From positions 21,793,001 to 21,857,000 of the forward strand of contig CM040088.1 of the NCBI GenBank assembly GCA_022496805.1: a stretch of 64,000 nt of DNA, written 5' to 3'. How positions within the stretch are numbered: the stretch's first letter is position 1; each line of letters starts with the position of its first letter. The stretch comes from Pohlia nutans (lineage: Eukaryota > Streptophyta > Bryopsida > Bryales > Mniaceae). This document shows, piece by piece, positions 10,801-21,821 of the stretch. Under the pieces are notes generated by a model that was given only the letters and a program-made list of their open reading frames with translations, was not told where the DNA came from and ran no database searches. The position numbers and the translations under genes were made by a program.

Positions 10801-13800
10801 ATGTTACTCTGTCTTTTGCATTGAAGGTGCTGTTCATCTCGCCGGAGCGTTTGTTCAGTGAGAGTTTTCTGTCTGCTCTGGACGGCCTCCCCGAAATTTC
10901 GCTGGCAGTCGTGGATGAGGCTCACTGTCTTTCAGAATGGTAAGAGCTTGCCTTCTCAATTCACATGGGTGTGCATAGTTTATGGGAACTAAGACTCACG
11001 TTCTCCTGAAGTTGTTACCACTAGCGAGAAGCCCAAATCGAGCCTCATGCTTTTTAGCAGTTTTGAGTAGGTTCTATGTAACTTCCTTTTATTTCAAATT
11101 TATTTGTGATTTGACCAACATATGCAATGTTCTTCGCCGATTCTGGTGATATAAAATGTGGTTCTATTTGGATTATATTTTTCACAATACGATTGATTGA
11201 GTTTTTCATTTTGAAATTTACGAATCCATGGTCCTTTAGGGGCTGCTTTTGTCCTTGATAGTGGCGGCTTCTAATTTGAACTGTCCCTAACTTGTTTCAT
11301 TTGTTCAGGTCCCACAACTTCCGACCCTCATATTACAGGCTTGGCAGCATATTGAAGCAGCGTTTGCGTGTCCCATGCGTTTTAGCTTTGACTGCAACTG
11401 CTACCAAAGAGACAGAGCGTTCCATCACAAAAGCCCTCTCTATTCCACCATCAGGAATAGTGCAAGCATCTCATGTTCGCCAAAATCTTCATCTATCCGT
11501 CTCACGGCCTTCACACAGGCAAGTTAGATCACCAGCACTTTTCAGATGTAAATTATTATGTAATAGTTCGAATCTGGAAAAGTACCGATATTGATTGTTG
11601 ATCTGTTTCTCTTTCACAGGCGGAAGGATCTACTCGCACTACTTCAGTCTAGTCCATTTTCAGAAGTCAAAAGCATCATTATCTACTGCACATATCAGGT
11701 AAATGAGAGCCGTTCACCTCCCCATGTTCGAGTTGAATTTCTTGAATGTTCGTTTCTTAGTCTGGGCTCTTTCCTTGTTTCTGTAAAGTGTGTCTCTCAA
11801 TGACATTTTTGGAAGTGCAGGCTGAAGCAGATGATATAAGCAGGTATCTGGAGGAGAAGAAGATCGCTGCTAAGGTTTGCCAGCCTTCCCAAACATATGT
11901 CAAGAGTAACCCCTAAAGGACCAAGGATTCATGATTTTAAAACAACAATTTCAATAGATTATATCGTGAAAAATATAATTAAAATGGGACCGAATTTTAT
12001 TGAAGAACATTGCATGTGTTGGTCAAAGAAAAATAAATTTGAACAAAAGGAAGTCCACATGGGACCTATTCAAAACTGCTGAAAAAAACATGAGGCCCAA
12101 TTTGGGCTTGTTGGTCCTTCAAGGGATAAATGTAGTGTTTCTATTGTTACCCGAGGTCGAATCTCAGTATGCTCCTTGTGCAGACATATTGATTGTTTTC
12201 TCGAACTCACAATGACACCCGTTTATTTCTGGCTGCAGAGTTACCATAGTGGTAGACCATCTTCTGAACGAACCCGTGTGTACCAGCTCTTCTGCAGTAA
12301 CAAACTGCGTGTGGTAAATTTACTAAGCTCTTCCTGAACCTCAAAACTTCAGATCTTAACCTCGAAAGCCAATTCTTGGGTCACCGAGCTTCTCAAGGTG
12401 TTGCCGAGGGGTCTTGTTCATTGTGGAACCTGCATTTTACTATATTTTTAATAATTTCAAGTAGGGCTTAGTTTACTTGTTTGTACTTCTATTAAGAATT
12501 TCCGTTGAGCTTCCGCTTTTCTAAAGCCTGCCGTATGAATGTGCAGGTGGTTGCCACTGTTGCCTTCGGAATGGGTTTGGACAAGAGTGACATTGGTTCG
12601 GTAAGTAGTTATGACATCATTTTGAGAACTCAGAATTAAGAACATTTATTGAATGCTTTCTCCTACATATCACAGTGTTGCAATGTTAGAAGTCCGATTC
12701 TCTATGCTAGTCGGTTGTCTATTGTCTATGTTGGTTGTCTAAGTCGGTTGTCTATGCTGTCTACCTTTCATTTTGGAGACGACTGAGCACTATCTGTGAA
12801 CTTGCCCATTGCGCAGGTGATTCACTACAACATGCCTAGAAGTCTGGAGCATTATGTTCAGGTAGGCTACTTTATCCCCTCACAGGAATTTTATGCAAAA
12901 TCACGCCCTTTTCTTGATGACAGACTTAACATGATGTCATTGACTTTACTCTGCAGGAAACTGGGCGTGCAGGTCGTGATGGCAAACCTGCCTTCTGCCA
13001 CCTATTTCTGGATGACACAGACTACTTGAAACTTCGTAGTCTTGCTCACAGGTGCGATGCCGTGCTTATCATGCTTTTTTTGTACGGTTGTTAAAATAAT
13101 CTCATCTTACAATCACAAGACTCTGGTTTTGTTAAACTTTTTTATTCTCTGAACCTCAGTTGACATTTTGGCTACTCTGCAGTGATGGCGCGGACACCTT
13201 TGCTGTGAACAAGTTCCTTTGTCGAGTGTTTCAGAGTCCACCTGATGCCTCAAAGTCTATGACCTCAATCAACGTTGAACAAACAGCGAATGAGTTGGAC
13301 CTCAAAGAAGAGGTAAGGATATAGCTTCGATCAGGCCTTCTCAACTTTAGAGTGAAACACCAAAGTTCCAAAAAGCAGTGATCTGTGCTTGAATGCAACT
13401 AAAATTTTGGATTTGCAGGTCATGGCTACAATTTTATCGTTCATGGAAGTTGGGGACGTGCAGTACGTGCACGTGCATTCCAAGCTAAAAGCAACATGCA
13501 AGTTAGCGTTTTACAATGTGAGGATTTCTGTTAGCTTGTGTCTTTTACTCTTTCACATATAAGCAATGCGGTTTTAATCCGTCATCTCAAGTTAGACCTA
13601 TGCTGAGCCGAAGGGTCTCGTGTGTTTCAGACTTCTGCTGCTCTACTTGCAAAACATAGTGCTCTGGTGGCGACAATCGTCCAAAGGTGAATCCATTCTT
13701 CCAACATCGATTTCATCCATTTTCTTTATTTCTGTGCGAAGTGATAGTTCTCGGTTGTGATCATGGTATTATCCTCTTTTCTGAACTGTGCGCTATAATA

Positions 13801-15555
13801 TAAGGCTTTTCTTTTTAGCACTTTATCAGCTATCTTCGGCATCTTGCCGTTCTTGATGTTGAAAAGCGAATCAGTGCAATTTGCATGACTGTACTGACAA
13901 AGACACTCTTGTTTGTTTTGCTCAAGCAGATGTCAGCCCAAGCATGGACACTACACCTTTCAGGTTCCTGTTATTGCAAATGAGGCTGGTCTCTCATTGT
14001 TACAGGTCCAGCAAGAGCTTCAAAGATTACAGGTATAGTGAGTCAAACTCATGGCACTGTCACCATCCTAAACTGCTTCTAATAACTTTCCTACACGTTT
14101 CTATCAACTAGGAATGCGAATACGTACATACCTTTGGTAGTGCAACATGCTTATTGGAGTCGTGATTCAGACTAATGATTTAGAGCCTGTCGTGTTTGAC
14201 TTTCTGAACAAACAGAAAGCAGGAGAGATTTCATACGAGCTTCAGGACCTTGCGTTCTGTTTCTCAGTTCTGGAAGTGCCAGACGATATATGTACACTGA
14301 CATCTTCAATTGCTGCAAGATTGTCCGAAGTGGAAAAATGCAAGGTGGGTGTAATAGTTTCCATATCAGAAGTTTGTGTGACCGTCCACCTACTCATACA
14401 AAGATAGTTATAGATGGAAGGTTTAAATTTAGTCTTGTGCCCACCACACTACCGGTATCAGTTTGCTGAGTCCTATCTTGGACATGTGCCCTGCGCTTCG
14501 AGTGGAAATTAAATCCACTTTGAAGGCTGTGAAGCAATATTAAGCTCGTCTCATCCCTAGTGGGTTTACCTTGTGTCAGGTGGCAAAGCTTGATGCAATG
14601 TACACTGCAGCAGCAGCTGCCGCGTCTCATCTAGGTGAAGAAAAGAGCAGTGATTCTGAGTGTACAGGTCAACAACTATCTCTGCAAAGTAGTACTGGCA
14701 CGTACTTCAACAGATGTGAAGATAACCTGATTACCCAAACTGTACCCAGCATTGTGGAGTCCACAAGGTAGAGTCCCTATTTCAGATGCTCAGCACCTCG
14801 TTTATTGATATCACGTCTAAGTTCTTTACACAATAGTACATTCATACGATTATGAACCTCTGTACCTGAACTCTTTAAAGCACTAATGGTACGGTTGTTG
14901 TGGTCCTTGCAGCTCTTTCTTGAAGGCAGACATCAAGGTATGGTTACTAACAAATCTTTTACCATAGCTGTCAAATGCTATCTGTTTTTGGAAATTGGTG
15001 GCTGAAGTATCTGAAGTTATGCTTGCTGTGTGCGGAATGTTCATGGAGTTGTAAAAAGAAATCTAAAAAATGAAGTTGGTATGCTTCGCTTCTGAGCAGG
15101 TCTTTCTGAAATCCCACGAGAATACGAGTTTCACCGGTAGAGCGATAGCCCGAATATTTCATGGTTTATGGAGCCCTGCATATCCTTATGCAGCATGGTG
15201 CAAGAATCATTTCTGGTACGTACCGCATCACCTTCCAAAACGTGGGTTCAAGAGTGGATATTATTGGTATTTGTATGCAGATTAACCTTTGTGACGACTT
15301 CTTTCTCCTTGTATGGGAGTTGAAGGATTTCTCATGCATGGGACGTGGATGTGGCTACCTAAGTACTGGTAATAAAAATGTGTGTCTGCTCTCAAGCCTA
15401 CAGTTGTGTTGGAAAGATTTTGAGTTCTTAAACTGATCTCTTTTGGGTTCTTGAGCAGGGGGCGGTACTCAAAGACTGATTTTCATGCCGTACGAGAAGC
15501 GGCAACAAGTGCGATACTTGAACAGCGGGCCAGGAAGAGAGCTGACGATTCATGA
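7865..15555 (+). CDS. RECQL4-type ATP-dependent DNA helicase (plant RECQ5 group probable)
   Basis: Exons: 7865-9688, 10266-10385, 10514-10567, 10827-10939, 11309-11518, 11620-11698, 11821-11874, 12239-12313, 12547-12600, 12817-12861, 12957-13051, 13183-13312, 13419-13517, 13631-13686, 13930-14032, 14216-14344, 14580-14767, 14913-14937, 15100-15215, 15459-15555. They total 3666 nt with every phase matching (1221 aa). The basic disordered N-terminus has tandem repeats. It is followed by NFVKLN (residue 430), which resembles the conserved motif upstream of the RECQL4 helicase core, then Walker A LPTGAGKS (to 604), DEAH (696-699), SHNFRP, TATAT and ETGRAGRDG (877-885). The C-terminus has the RECQL4-like FTGRAIARIFHG (about 1162) and ends after an FW..Y..FH-type segment. 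RecQ proteins unwind DNA 3'-5'; the RECQL4 class links replication initiation and repair in the nucleus, sometimes also in mitochondria. Intron 5 uses a GC donor. There is no RQC/HRDC domain. Family call by motif memory. Confidence 0.9.
8372..8692 (+). repeat. In-frame tandem duplication in the helicase N-terminus
   Basis: Two adjacent units of 53 and 54 codons (8372-8530 and 8531-8692). Each begins DDDFPSTV and ends RTTPSSVE. They differ at scattered codons and by a one-codon indel. They lie in the predicted disordered, basic N-terminal arm. Confidence 0.9.
8886..9031 (+). repeat. Second in-frame repeat in the helicase N-terminus
   Basis: The phrase PPLGDG(E/G)NPKPRKRAP occurs twice about 31 codons apart, nearly identical at DNA level, including the CCACCCCTTGGCGATGGCG block. 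It adds a basic, Pro-rich tract that could bind DNA or act as a nuclear localisation signal. Confidence 0.85.
9712..10206 (+). repeat. Two-copy tandem duplication in helicase intron 1
   Basis: Copies run from about 9712 to 9971 and about 9972 to 10206, with a unit of about 240 bp. Shared landmarks are GAGCTCCATCATC, ACTTCAGGTGAAGC, TTAGTTCCTCCTGT, GATTCTTGGCTAGG and CTCAAAATTAATATT. Each carries a possible splice-like ACTTCAGGTGAAG, but only the acceptor before 10266 keeps the helicase frame. Confidence 0.85.
11906..12129. mobile_element. TTAA-type MITE inside helicase intron 7
   Basis: A non-coding element of about 224 bp with ends GTAACCCCTAAAGGACCAAG and, in reverse complement, TTATCCCTTGAAGGACCAA. 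It closely matches the copy at 33907-34139 along its whole length. It lies between exons 7 and 8 and is removed with the intron. The flanking tetramers have diverged from TTAA (GTAA/ATAA). Confidence 0.8.
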
Positions 15556-16473
15556 AGATGTCTAAATGAGCTTTGAAGTGCCAGATTCACTCATTATTAT
15601 GCATCCACAACAGTTCATCACAATGGTGGTGTTTTGGAGTCTCGTCAAACTCATGCACTATTGAGAAGCGGGTAATTGTTGCTACTCTTGCAGCTCGAGT
15701 ATATCATTCATTCATTCATTTGGGGGTGCACCGATGTTTTGAATCATCACATCGTCGTACAGACAAACAATTCTTTGCAATGTTATTGCACAGGCATTAC
15801 TTGTTCATACAGCAGGAGAGACATAGGAGCGAGACTAGAAACTCACCTTTCTTACATATGCAGGCACAGCTCAGTAGAATGCCTGAAAGTAGGTTCTACC
15901 GTAGCGATGGAACTTGTCTGTAGCAAGTATGTACAGTATAGACAAGGAGGGGATGCAAGACCAAGTGATGGAGTATTATTAACCCTTTTCCCCATTTGAA
16001 GATTTGCAAAGATTCATTATAAACTACAACTTTAAGAGATATTTTGAACTTGAAATATGAACAATTGCTGTAGATTTTGAATTGTAGATTACATATGTAC
16101 GGTTAAATTCCTTTTCAATTTGATTACAAAGTATTGATCAATTTTGAGTGCAATTTGTTGAAATGGGTTTAACATGTGACATTCTTAGTATTCCGATTTT
16201 TTGAAAATTATGTTTTGTCTTAAATATATGAACTCATTATAAGGCAACCTTCGAACTCATGAATTCTTTGAAACTTTTGATGAGATATAAATGCAACTTA
16301 TGAATTAGGCGAGTGGCGAAGCAACGATTGCCTACCAAGACTTTGAATGGTGCGGCAGCCACTTACAAGGTACCTCTTTGCAGCCTCCACTGATATAGGC
16401 TCCTCTTTTCTTTAGAGGAAGTAGTTCCAGGTTTAAACAGGTTGGTTGGTCAGTGCAAGATGTAGTCTTTGTT
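15556..16473. other. Helicase 3' UTR and AT-rich downstream DNA
   Basis: No second gene seen. ORFs at 15573-15999 follow the helicase stop directly and have no recognisable domain, so they are read as 3' UTR or chance ORFs. From about 16000 the sequence is AT-rich and unremarkable. Confidence 0.45.
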
Positions 16474-16573
16474 GATTACCGTATTCTTTGAGAGAAACGA
16501 AGTTCAACGATGTTGATGAACAACAAGTTGAACAACAAGTTGAACTTCGTTTCTCTCAAAGAATACGGTAATC
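16474..16573. repeat. Perfect 35-bp inverted repeat (hairpin)
   Basis: Arms 16474-16508 and 16539-16573 are exact reverse complements over 35 bp. They flank a 30-nt loop that itself contains two copies of CAACAAGTTGAA-like sequence. The arms begin GATTACCGTATTC and end GAAGTTCAAC. The absence of mismatches implies a recent origin or ongoing arm conversion. Confidence 0.95.
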
Positions 16574-17386
16574 ACAGAGTCAATCTAGTCTATTATATAA
16601 TAATGTAGGCTGTGCACGCATGCCAGGACAATTCATCGTTGGAATTGTCGTATTCAACTACTCTGCACGGGTTAACCTAGTGTTCTGTGTAATGACCATG
16701 GTGGGTTTCCACTAGTAGGAAATGCGACCCTTCTGACCGACGGAGAATCCGGCTTTTATTTGTCTGTTGTGTCCTCCCCAACTGACAAGCAACACTTTAA
16801 TTTGTCTGTTGTGTCCTTTCCGACTGAAGAGCACCTCCAACGGCAGTCAGAAGCGTCGCTTCTCCTTCCAGTGTTCACGCTGCACTGGGTCCACTCTTGC
16901 CAAACTTCAGTGGGAACCCTGAATTGTGGTTTCTGTTCAGTTCATCGTTAGTAGTGTCGGTCAATTCTTGGCTACATGATATATCGGTATAGATAGATAG
17001 AAAACTCCGGTCCTCTTCAGTGTAAGACCACATACCGGTATACTGCATAATGTCCTGGTGAACATTGTGAGTTGAAAGTTGAGGGATTTTACTGAGTGAG
17101 TTGTTTTGGAGTTGGGGTTAGTTGTTGGTCTGCACCGGTCGACTCTTTGTGAACGATTTCACCAGAAACAAAACTTATAATTCCTGAATCTTGATATCGC
17201 ACTGCATGCGGGCTAGTTATTCAGTACGTACGTATACAGTGTACAAGTAATTAATTGATTCTATCACGCCAGCAATCTCGATCAATCTCACTCGCAGCAC
17301 TAGCTAACTTCATTACCGATTTCGAGATTCAATCGTAGACAGCCGCTGGATCTTCGATTCACAAGCACGAGCTCAAGTTCAGTAGC
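16574..17386. other. Spacer with a short tandem duplication
   Basis: No gene. The 17-bp phrase TTTGTCTGTTGTGTCCT occurs at 16759 and again at 16801, a 42-bp tandem duplication with diverged spacer. The ORF at 16760-16951 spans it but has no recognisable protein features. Confidence 0.5.
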
Positions 17387-17389
17387 TTA

Positions 17390-17640
17390 GGCCATATTCG
17401 TTATATTGAGACTTTTAGCAGTCTCATTTTTATCTTCGACTCGAAGATAAACCGTTTTATTTCTTTACTAGTATTTTTTTATAAATAGGTAACAACACCA
17501 ACTTTTAGAATTTCATTATAGAATCACTATTTCAACATTATTATTTTTTGGTTTCAATTATTATTTTTTTAAATGAATTTTTGAATAACTAGCATTCCGT
17601 CTCAAAATCTGTGAAAAGTCTCAATATAACGAATATGGCC
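17390..17640. mobile_element. Tourist/Harbinger-like MITE with 27-bp perfect TIRs
   Basis: Ends GGCCATATTCGTTATATTGA... and its exact reverse complement match over 27 bp. The element is 251 bp and AT-rich inside. Flanking trinucleotides are TTA (17387-17389) and CTA (17641-17643), consistent with a 3-bp TTA-type target duplication carrying one change. The TIR opening resembles GGCC-starting PIF/Harbinger MITEs of plants. Confidence 0.85.
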
Positions 17641-17916
17641 CTAGATTGATGGAACATCTAGTTCTGGTACTTCTTCGATCTTCAGCGTACGAACCAATTT
17701 TAATTGCTAGCTAGTCAGAACCGACTTGATCGAAGCAAGCGGAAGGAATGAAGTTGGAGTATTAGCTGATCATCATCGACTAATCCAGGTTTGAAAACTT
17801 GTCACATTGGCATGTTCTTCGAACTAACGCGTTGGAACAACATTTGGGTGCGTTCCAACAAGTCAACACATTTTAATGTCATTCTAGCATGTTCTGGAGA
17901 ACTGTTATTGTTCTAA

Positions 17917-18332
17917 GAGCATGCCCAGCAGCTCCAGATCAAATATGTCCGCCAAGCATTAAATTGAGGGCCATTTTTAACTTAGAGGAATGTTAAGCAA
18001 GAAGTAGCCCAACAACACTCCTCGTGCGAACACCAAGGCAACTTATAAAAAGAAGATTTTATGAAAGTAACTTGATGACCTTGAAGCACGGGCCGGTGAA
18101 TAGTCTTCAAGCTCGTTATTTAATTGTTGATTGAGCAAAGATGCTTGCATGGTGTGAGAAATTTGCTTGCGCCAAAGCTTCTGTAGATGGCGGGGGAACT
18201 CCAAACTTTGGTTCCAAAAACTATTTTTTAGAGTTAGTGGGTAGTTGCTGGGCCTAACTTAGAAGCAAGTGGAGATGACTACACCAAATCTTGGCGTTGG
18301 TCCCTCCAAAACATCTGCTGCTGGGCATGCTC
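17917..18332. mobile_element. Harbinger-like MITE, TIR GAGCATGCCCAGCAGC, TSD TAA
   Basis: The left end GAGCATGCCCAGCAGC is matched by the reverse complement of the right end. Flanks TAA (17914-17916) and TAA (18333-18335) form a clean 3-bp target duplication. Non-coding, 416 bp. TIR type and TAA duplication are typical of PIF/Harbinger-derived MITEs. Confidence 0.85.
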
Positions 18333-18335
18333 TAA

Positions 18336-19618
18336 ACCACCTGCTCGCAGTTGTGTGCACATAATCGAGAGTAACTTTGATATAATCCGAGGCACATAAT
18401 TAGAATTAATAAATAATAAATTATGAATAATAATAGAATAATCAAGAATAATCTGGAAAATCAGGAATAGTCACGAAATGTTTCATGAATAAATCAATAA
18501 AATCAATAAATGGATTGGGTGAGTTTTGCGGTTGTGGCCGTGGATTATGCAGTCTCACATTTGGTTTCAATTCCAGGGTTAAAAAGGGTTGACAGAGTGC
18601 AAGCTTGTGAGGGGATATTATACCACGCAGTTCTTAACTGATTAGTACATTCTTATATGTGTTCATGTATATATGTATAATGTAAATATACAACCTTATT
18701 TTCAGCCCTAAATATGTTTTTTGTTTGTATACATAGTATGGTAGTGTTCAAATTAATCCCCCTCTCACTTGTGCACTCATGTGATTCCTCGCACACATAA
18801 AAGAGTGCACGAGGCATACCCACCTCCGCAATTTTTGGGGAGTATGTGGCAACATCAAATTGGCTTTGTACTTACGAAATACAGGTCACATAATTTGTTA
18901 GAAATAGTGAGCTGTAACGAGCTCTAGTGGCTGTGTTCGTAGGTGGCTATGCTCAATAGCATGTTGTGTGCCATGGTTGCATGATACAACCTCATCGCTC
19001 CACTACTCACACCTTTTACATACAAACCATAACACATCATTCACATACAATGTGTTATCTAGTTTGTTGTTGCATGGCTTGTTTTGAAATGCATAGAAAC
19101 ATATTGAAATATAATGGCCAAATGATATGAAAAAACCAAGAACTTTTACTTTGTTTGATGTCAATGGCCCGGACGCCCGCACTTGACGACTTTGAATTAT
19201 TTCAATCTGCCTGCTCTTTTTGACACTATCATTGGCCTCTAATTCCCGCTTTCTAGAAATAATACATCATACATGTCATTTTGGAGTAGCCATGCCAGCA
19301 ATCCTATCTCAATTGCAGTAGCAACAGACTTCCTGAATCCCACCAGGTCTTGGGGCTAAAGTGCAATTTTTGTCAAAAAGTTTGCAATGTAAAGTTGAAA
19401 CATTTACCCATATTGCAGATTTGTAAAAAAAATCATTTCAAAATAGAAAACCAAAAAGCGGAAATGGGGAATGGCTTGATATGGGTACCATTTTTACGCA
19501 TCTAACTCATTTTATGTGTGCTAGAAATTGTCTTTAACACCATGTATGTAGTTGTAGCCCTGCATTAGGAACTTCAAGGCATGTGAACATGGTGCCATGA
19601 TGGTGCATTGAAATGCAA
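18336..19618. other. AT-rich intergenic DNA, nothing recognised
   Basis: No gene. AATAATAGAATAATC-like short repeats occur at about 18400-18510. No paired terminal repeats found. Confidence 0.4.
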
Positions 19619-20016
19619 TTAACCCTTAAACGTCAAAGAAAGCCCCACGGGCTTGTTATAAAGGAATAATTGAGGAAAAAAGTAATTTTTCTCAACCAAA
19701 TCAAGCGAGGATTGGTGCGTTGGAAAGCTACTGAAAAAGCGATCTAGATTGCAAATTTGTGCCTCATTTGGGAGATTGTGGAGTCATTGACAAGCAATCA
19801 AAGTTATCTAAATGTACAGGAGTTGAGATTGGGCAGCAGAGGTCGTTTCTTGAAAAGTGCCGCAGTGCTACAGTGCCGCAACACTGCTAGCCAACAGAGC
19901 CGTTTTTTATTTTTTTATTTTTTATTTTTTTTATTTTTTTTATTTTTATTTTTGTCCGAAAATTTAGATGCCTTCCGGGCTGCCCCGCCCAGGCCCTCTT
20001 GACGTTTAAGGGTTAA
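19619..20016. mobile_element. TTAA-terminated piggyBac-like MITE (398 bp, 18-bp perfect TIR)
   Basis: Both ends read TTAACCCTTAAACGTCAA inward, a perfect 18-bp TIR that includes the TTAA. A T-rich TTTTTATTTTT tract lies at about 19903-19955. No coding capacity. TTAA target plus a CCC-starting TIR is the piggyBac signature. Confidence 0.85.
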
Positions 20017-20387
20017 GATAATTTGGTGCCAACCTCCATACCAACCTAGTATGAATAAAATGACACTAAAATGACATGTACAGTATGTGGCCTTTGGTGT
20101 CAAAATGGCACCAAAATAGTCTGGCCCAACTTTTCTGATGTGGTGCCTATAACACCCTCTAATTTTCGTAATTTTCCAACGTTACTTTTCTTACCAAAAA
20201 AGAAATTCCTCAAAATCACACTATTTTTGGAGGGAGTACCCATATCAGACCATCACCCAAATTATAATGTGTTGAAAAAGAAATTATAAAAAAATAAAAT
20301 TTGCAAAGAACATGAGTTTTATATTATTTTTTTGTGTGTAGAACTTTTATAAGTGGAGATTTTTTTAAAATTAACTTATAATTATTA

Positions 20388-20409
20388 TATATATATATAT
20401 ATATATATA
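20388..20409. repeat. (TA)n microsatellite
   Basis: An uninterrupted run of about 11 TA units followed by TTTATTTATTTATTTA. Surrounding 20017-20869 is AT-rich with no gene. Confidence 0.9.
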
Positions 20410-20869
20410 CATTTATTTATTTATTTATAATTGAATATTTGTCTCATGGCGTATAATTTACTAGATGGGTGTGTAAAATAAACTTGTAATTTGAAAACTG
20501 GTATTTTCTAAAAGAGCACATCTTGAAGGGATATGTAAAAATCAGTTGAGATACGGTACTTGCAAAACATCACTATTTGTGGAAGTGATAAAAAAATCTA
20601 AACAAATGAATGTGATTTCTTTTGGATAAAGAAAATCATTAATGGCAGCGATCTCGTTATTTATAAAGGACTGACAGAAGCCAATATCTGCACATTCATC
20701 AAAAAATGAAATTAAAATACAACTTTCAGCTATATAGAATTATTTTTCAACCATTTTGACAAAATTTTATGATAAGAAGATCAGTCTTAGTCCTTTTTTA
20801 AACCTTAAAAAAAAATCCATCTTGATTTGTTTTGCTTTAAAAACATTGATATTGACTTTTACGGCAATA

Positions 20870-21123
20870 GAGTTAACCGAAAAGAAGATCATCTAACTTC
20901 CCTTTTTGCTCTACTTTTAACCTCTCTATTGAACTATACTTGGGTTGAGTAGTGGCGTGTCATAAATTGGGTATGGAAAATAATGACAGTGCCTTGTTTT
21001 AGATTGTCTCTCAACTCGTCATAAATTAGTTTTTGATCTATTTATATTTCAATATGAGTTCAAGAGGAATTCAACACGAGTTTGCCAAAACTTTCCTCTT
21101 TGGGCTGACTTTTTGGTTAACTC
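20870..21123. mobile_element. MITE, TIR GAGTTAACCGAAAAG, TA duplication
   Basis: The left end GAGTTAACCGAAAAGAAG and the reverse complement of the right end (GAGTTAACCAAAAAG...) match. TA flanks both sides. The same TIR family recurs at 7132, 21654, 41229, 57292, 59131 and 63039. TA duplication suggests a Tc1/mariner-type origin. Confidence 0.7.
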
Positions 21124-21201
21124 TAATATCAAACGTATGTTAGCTATGCCCACAACAAAACTCACTCGGACTAGTATTTTCATTATAGAGAATTGGCATT
21201 T

Positions 21202-21654
21202 GAATTAACCAAAAACAGAACACGAGTTTCAAGGCCCAATATTCATGAGAATGGAAGTTTATGCTCTAATTGAGTGTAACCGAAATGAAAATTCAAGTTC
21301 AAAACTCCCCTTTTCTTTGGTCTTCGGGGCTACTATAATCCCAAAATGAATAAGAATTTGTAAAGACCAAAAAGTGGGGAAGTTGGATGAAGGATGTTGG
21401 AAGCAGCTTGCAAGCTGCTTCTTGAAAACTGTCAGACAAAAAAGACCTCACAAATGCCTTCCAGTTGAGTCAACGATGCTCTGACAGCCAAAATACATGT
21501 TCAACTAGTTTTGCCGTCTTTTTGACGGCAAAACTAGTTGAACATGTAATCTATCTATGAATTTAGTAGAACCATATCAGTGGACTCGGCTGCCCTTGAC
21601 TCACTTCCAACTCACCTTAACTAACATGAGTTTTAGCTTCTTTTTGGTTAACTC
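21202..21654. mobile_element. Related MITE of the GAGTTAACC family
   Basis: The right end (...TTTTTGGTTAACTC, then TA) is clear. The left end is either GAATTAACCAAAAACAG at 21202 or GAGTGTAACCGAAATG at 21271. It contains the perfect hairpin at 21495-21547. Confidence 0.55.
21495..21547. repeat. Perfect 24-bp hairpin with 5-nt loop
   Basis: Arms 21495-21518 and 21524-21547 (ACATGTTCAACTAGTTTTGC... and reverse complement) are exact. The loop is TTTTT. It lies inside the MITE ending at 21654. Confidence 0.95.
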
Positions 21655-21821
21655 TATTGGCTTTCAAAGTATGGCCAGAAATTGGAAATGAGAATTAAAA
21701 ATTCTACCTAAAAGCAAGAGTATTGAAAACCTCATAATCTTGCAATGTCTAAATTTTTTTCCTTAAAAGTCTAGAGTCCAAAACGTTCACATTGTTCTGT
21801 GGCTTCTTGATAATTCTTGTT

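Noticed and set aside
15573..15999. Two overlapping ORFs after the helicase stop
   Set aside because: They follow the stop within 20 nt, lack domains and overlap each other in different frames. Best read as 3' UTR.
20388..20409. Possible regulatory TA tract
   Set aside because: A simple dinucleotide microsatellite with no gene nearby.
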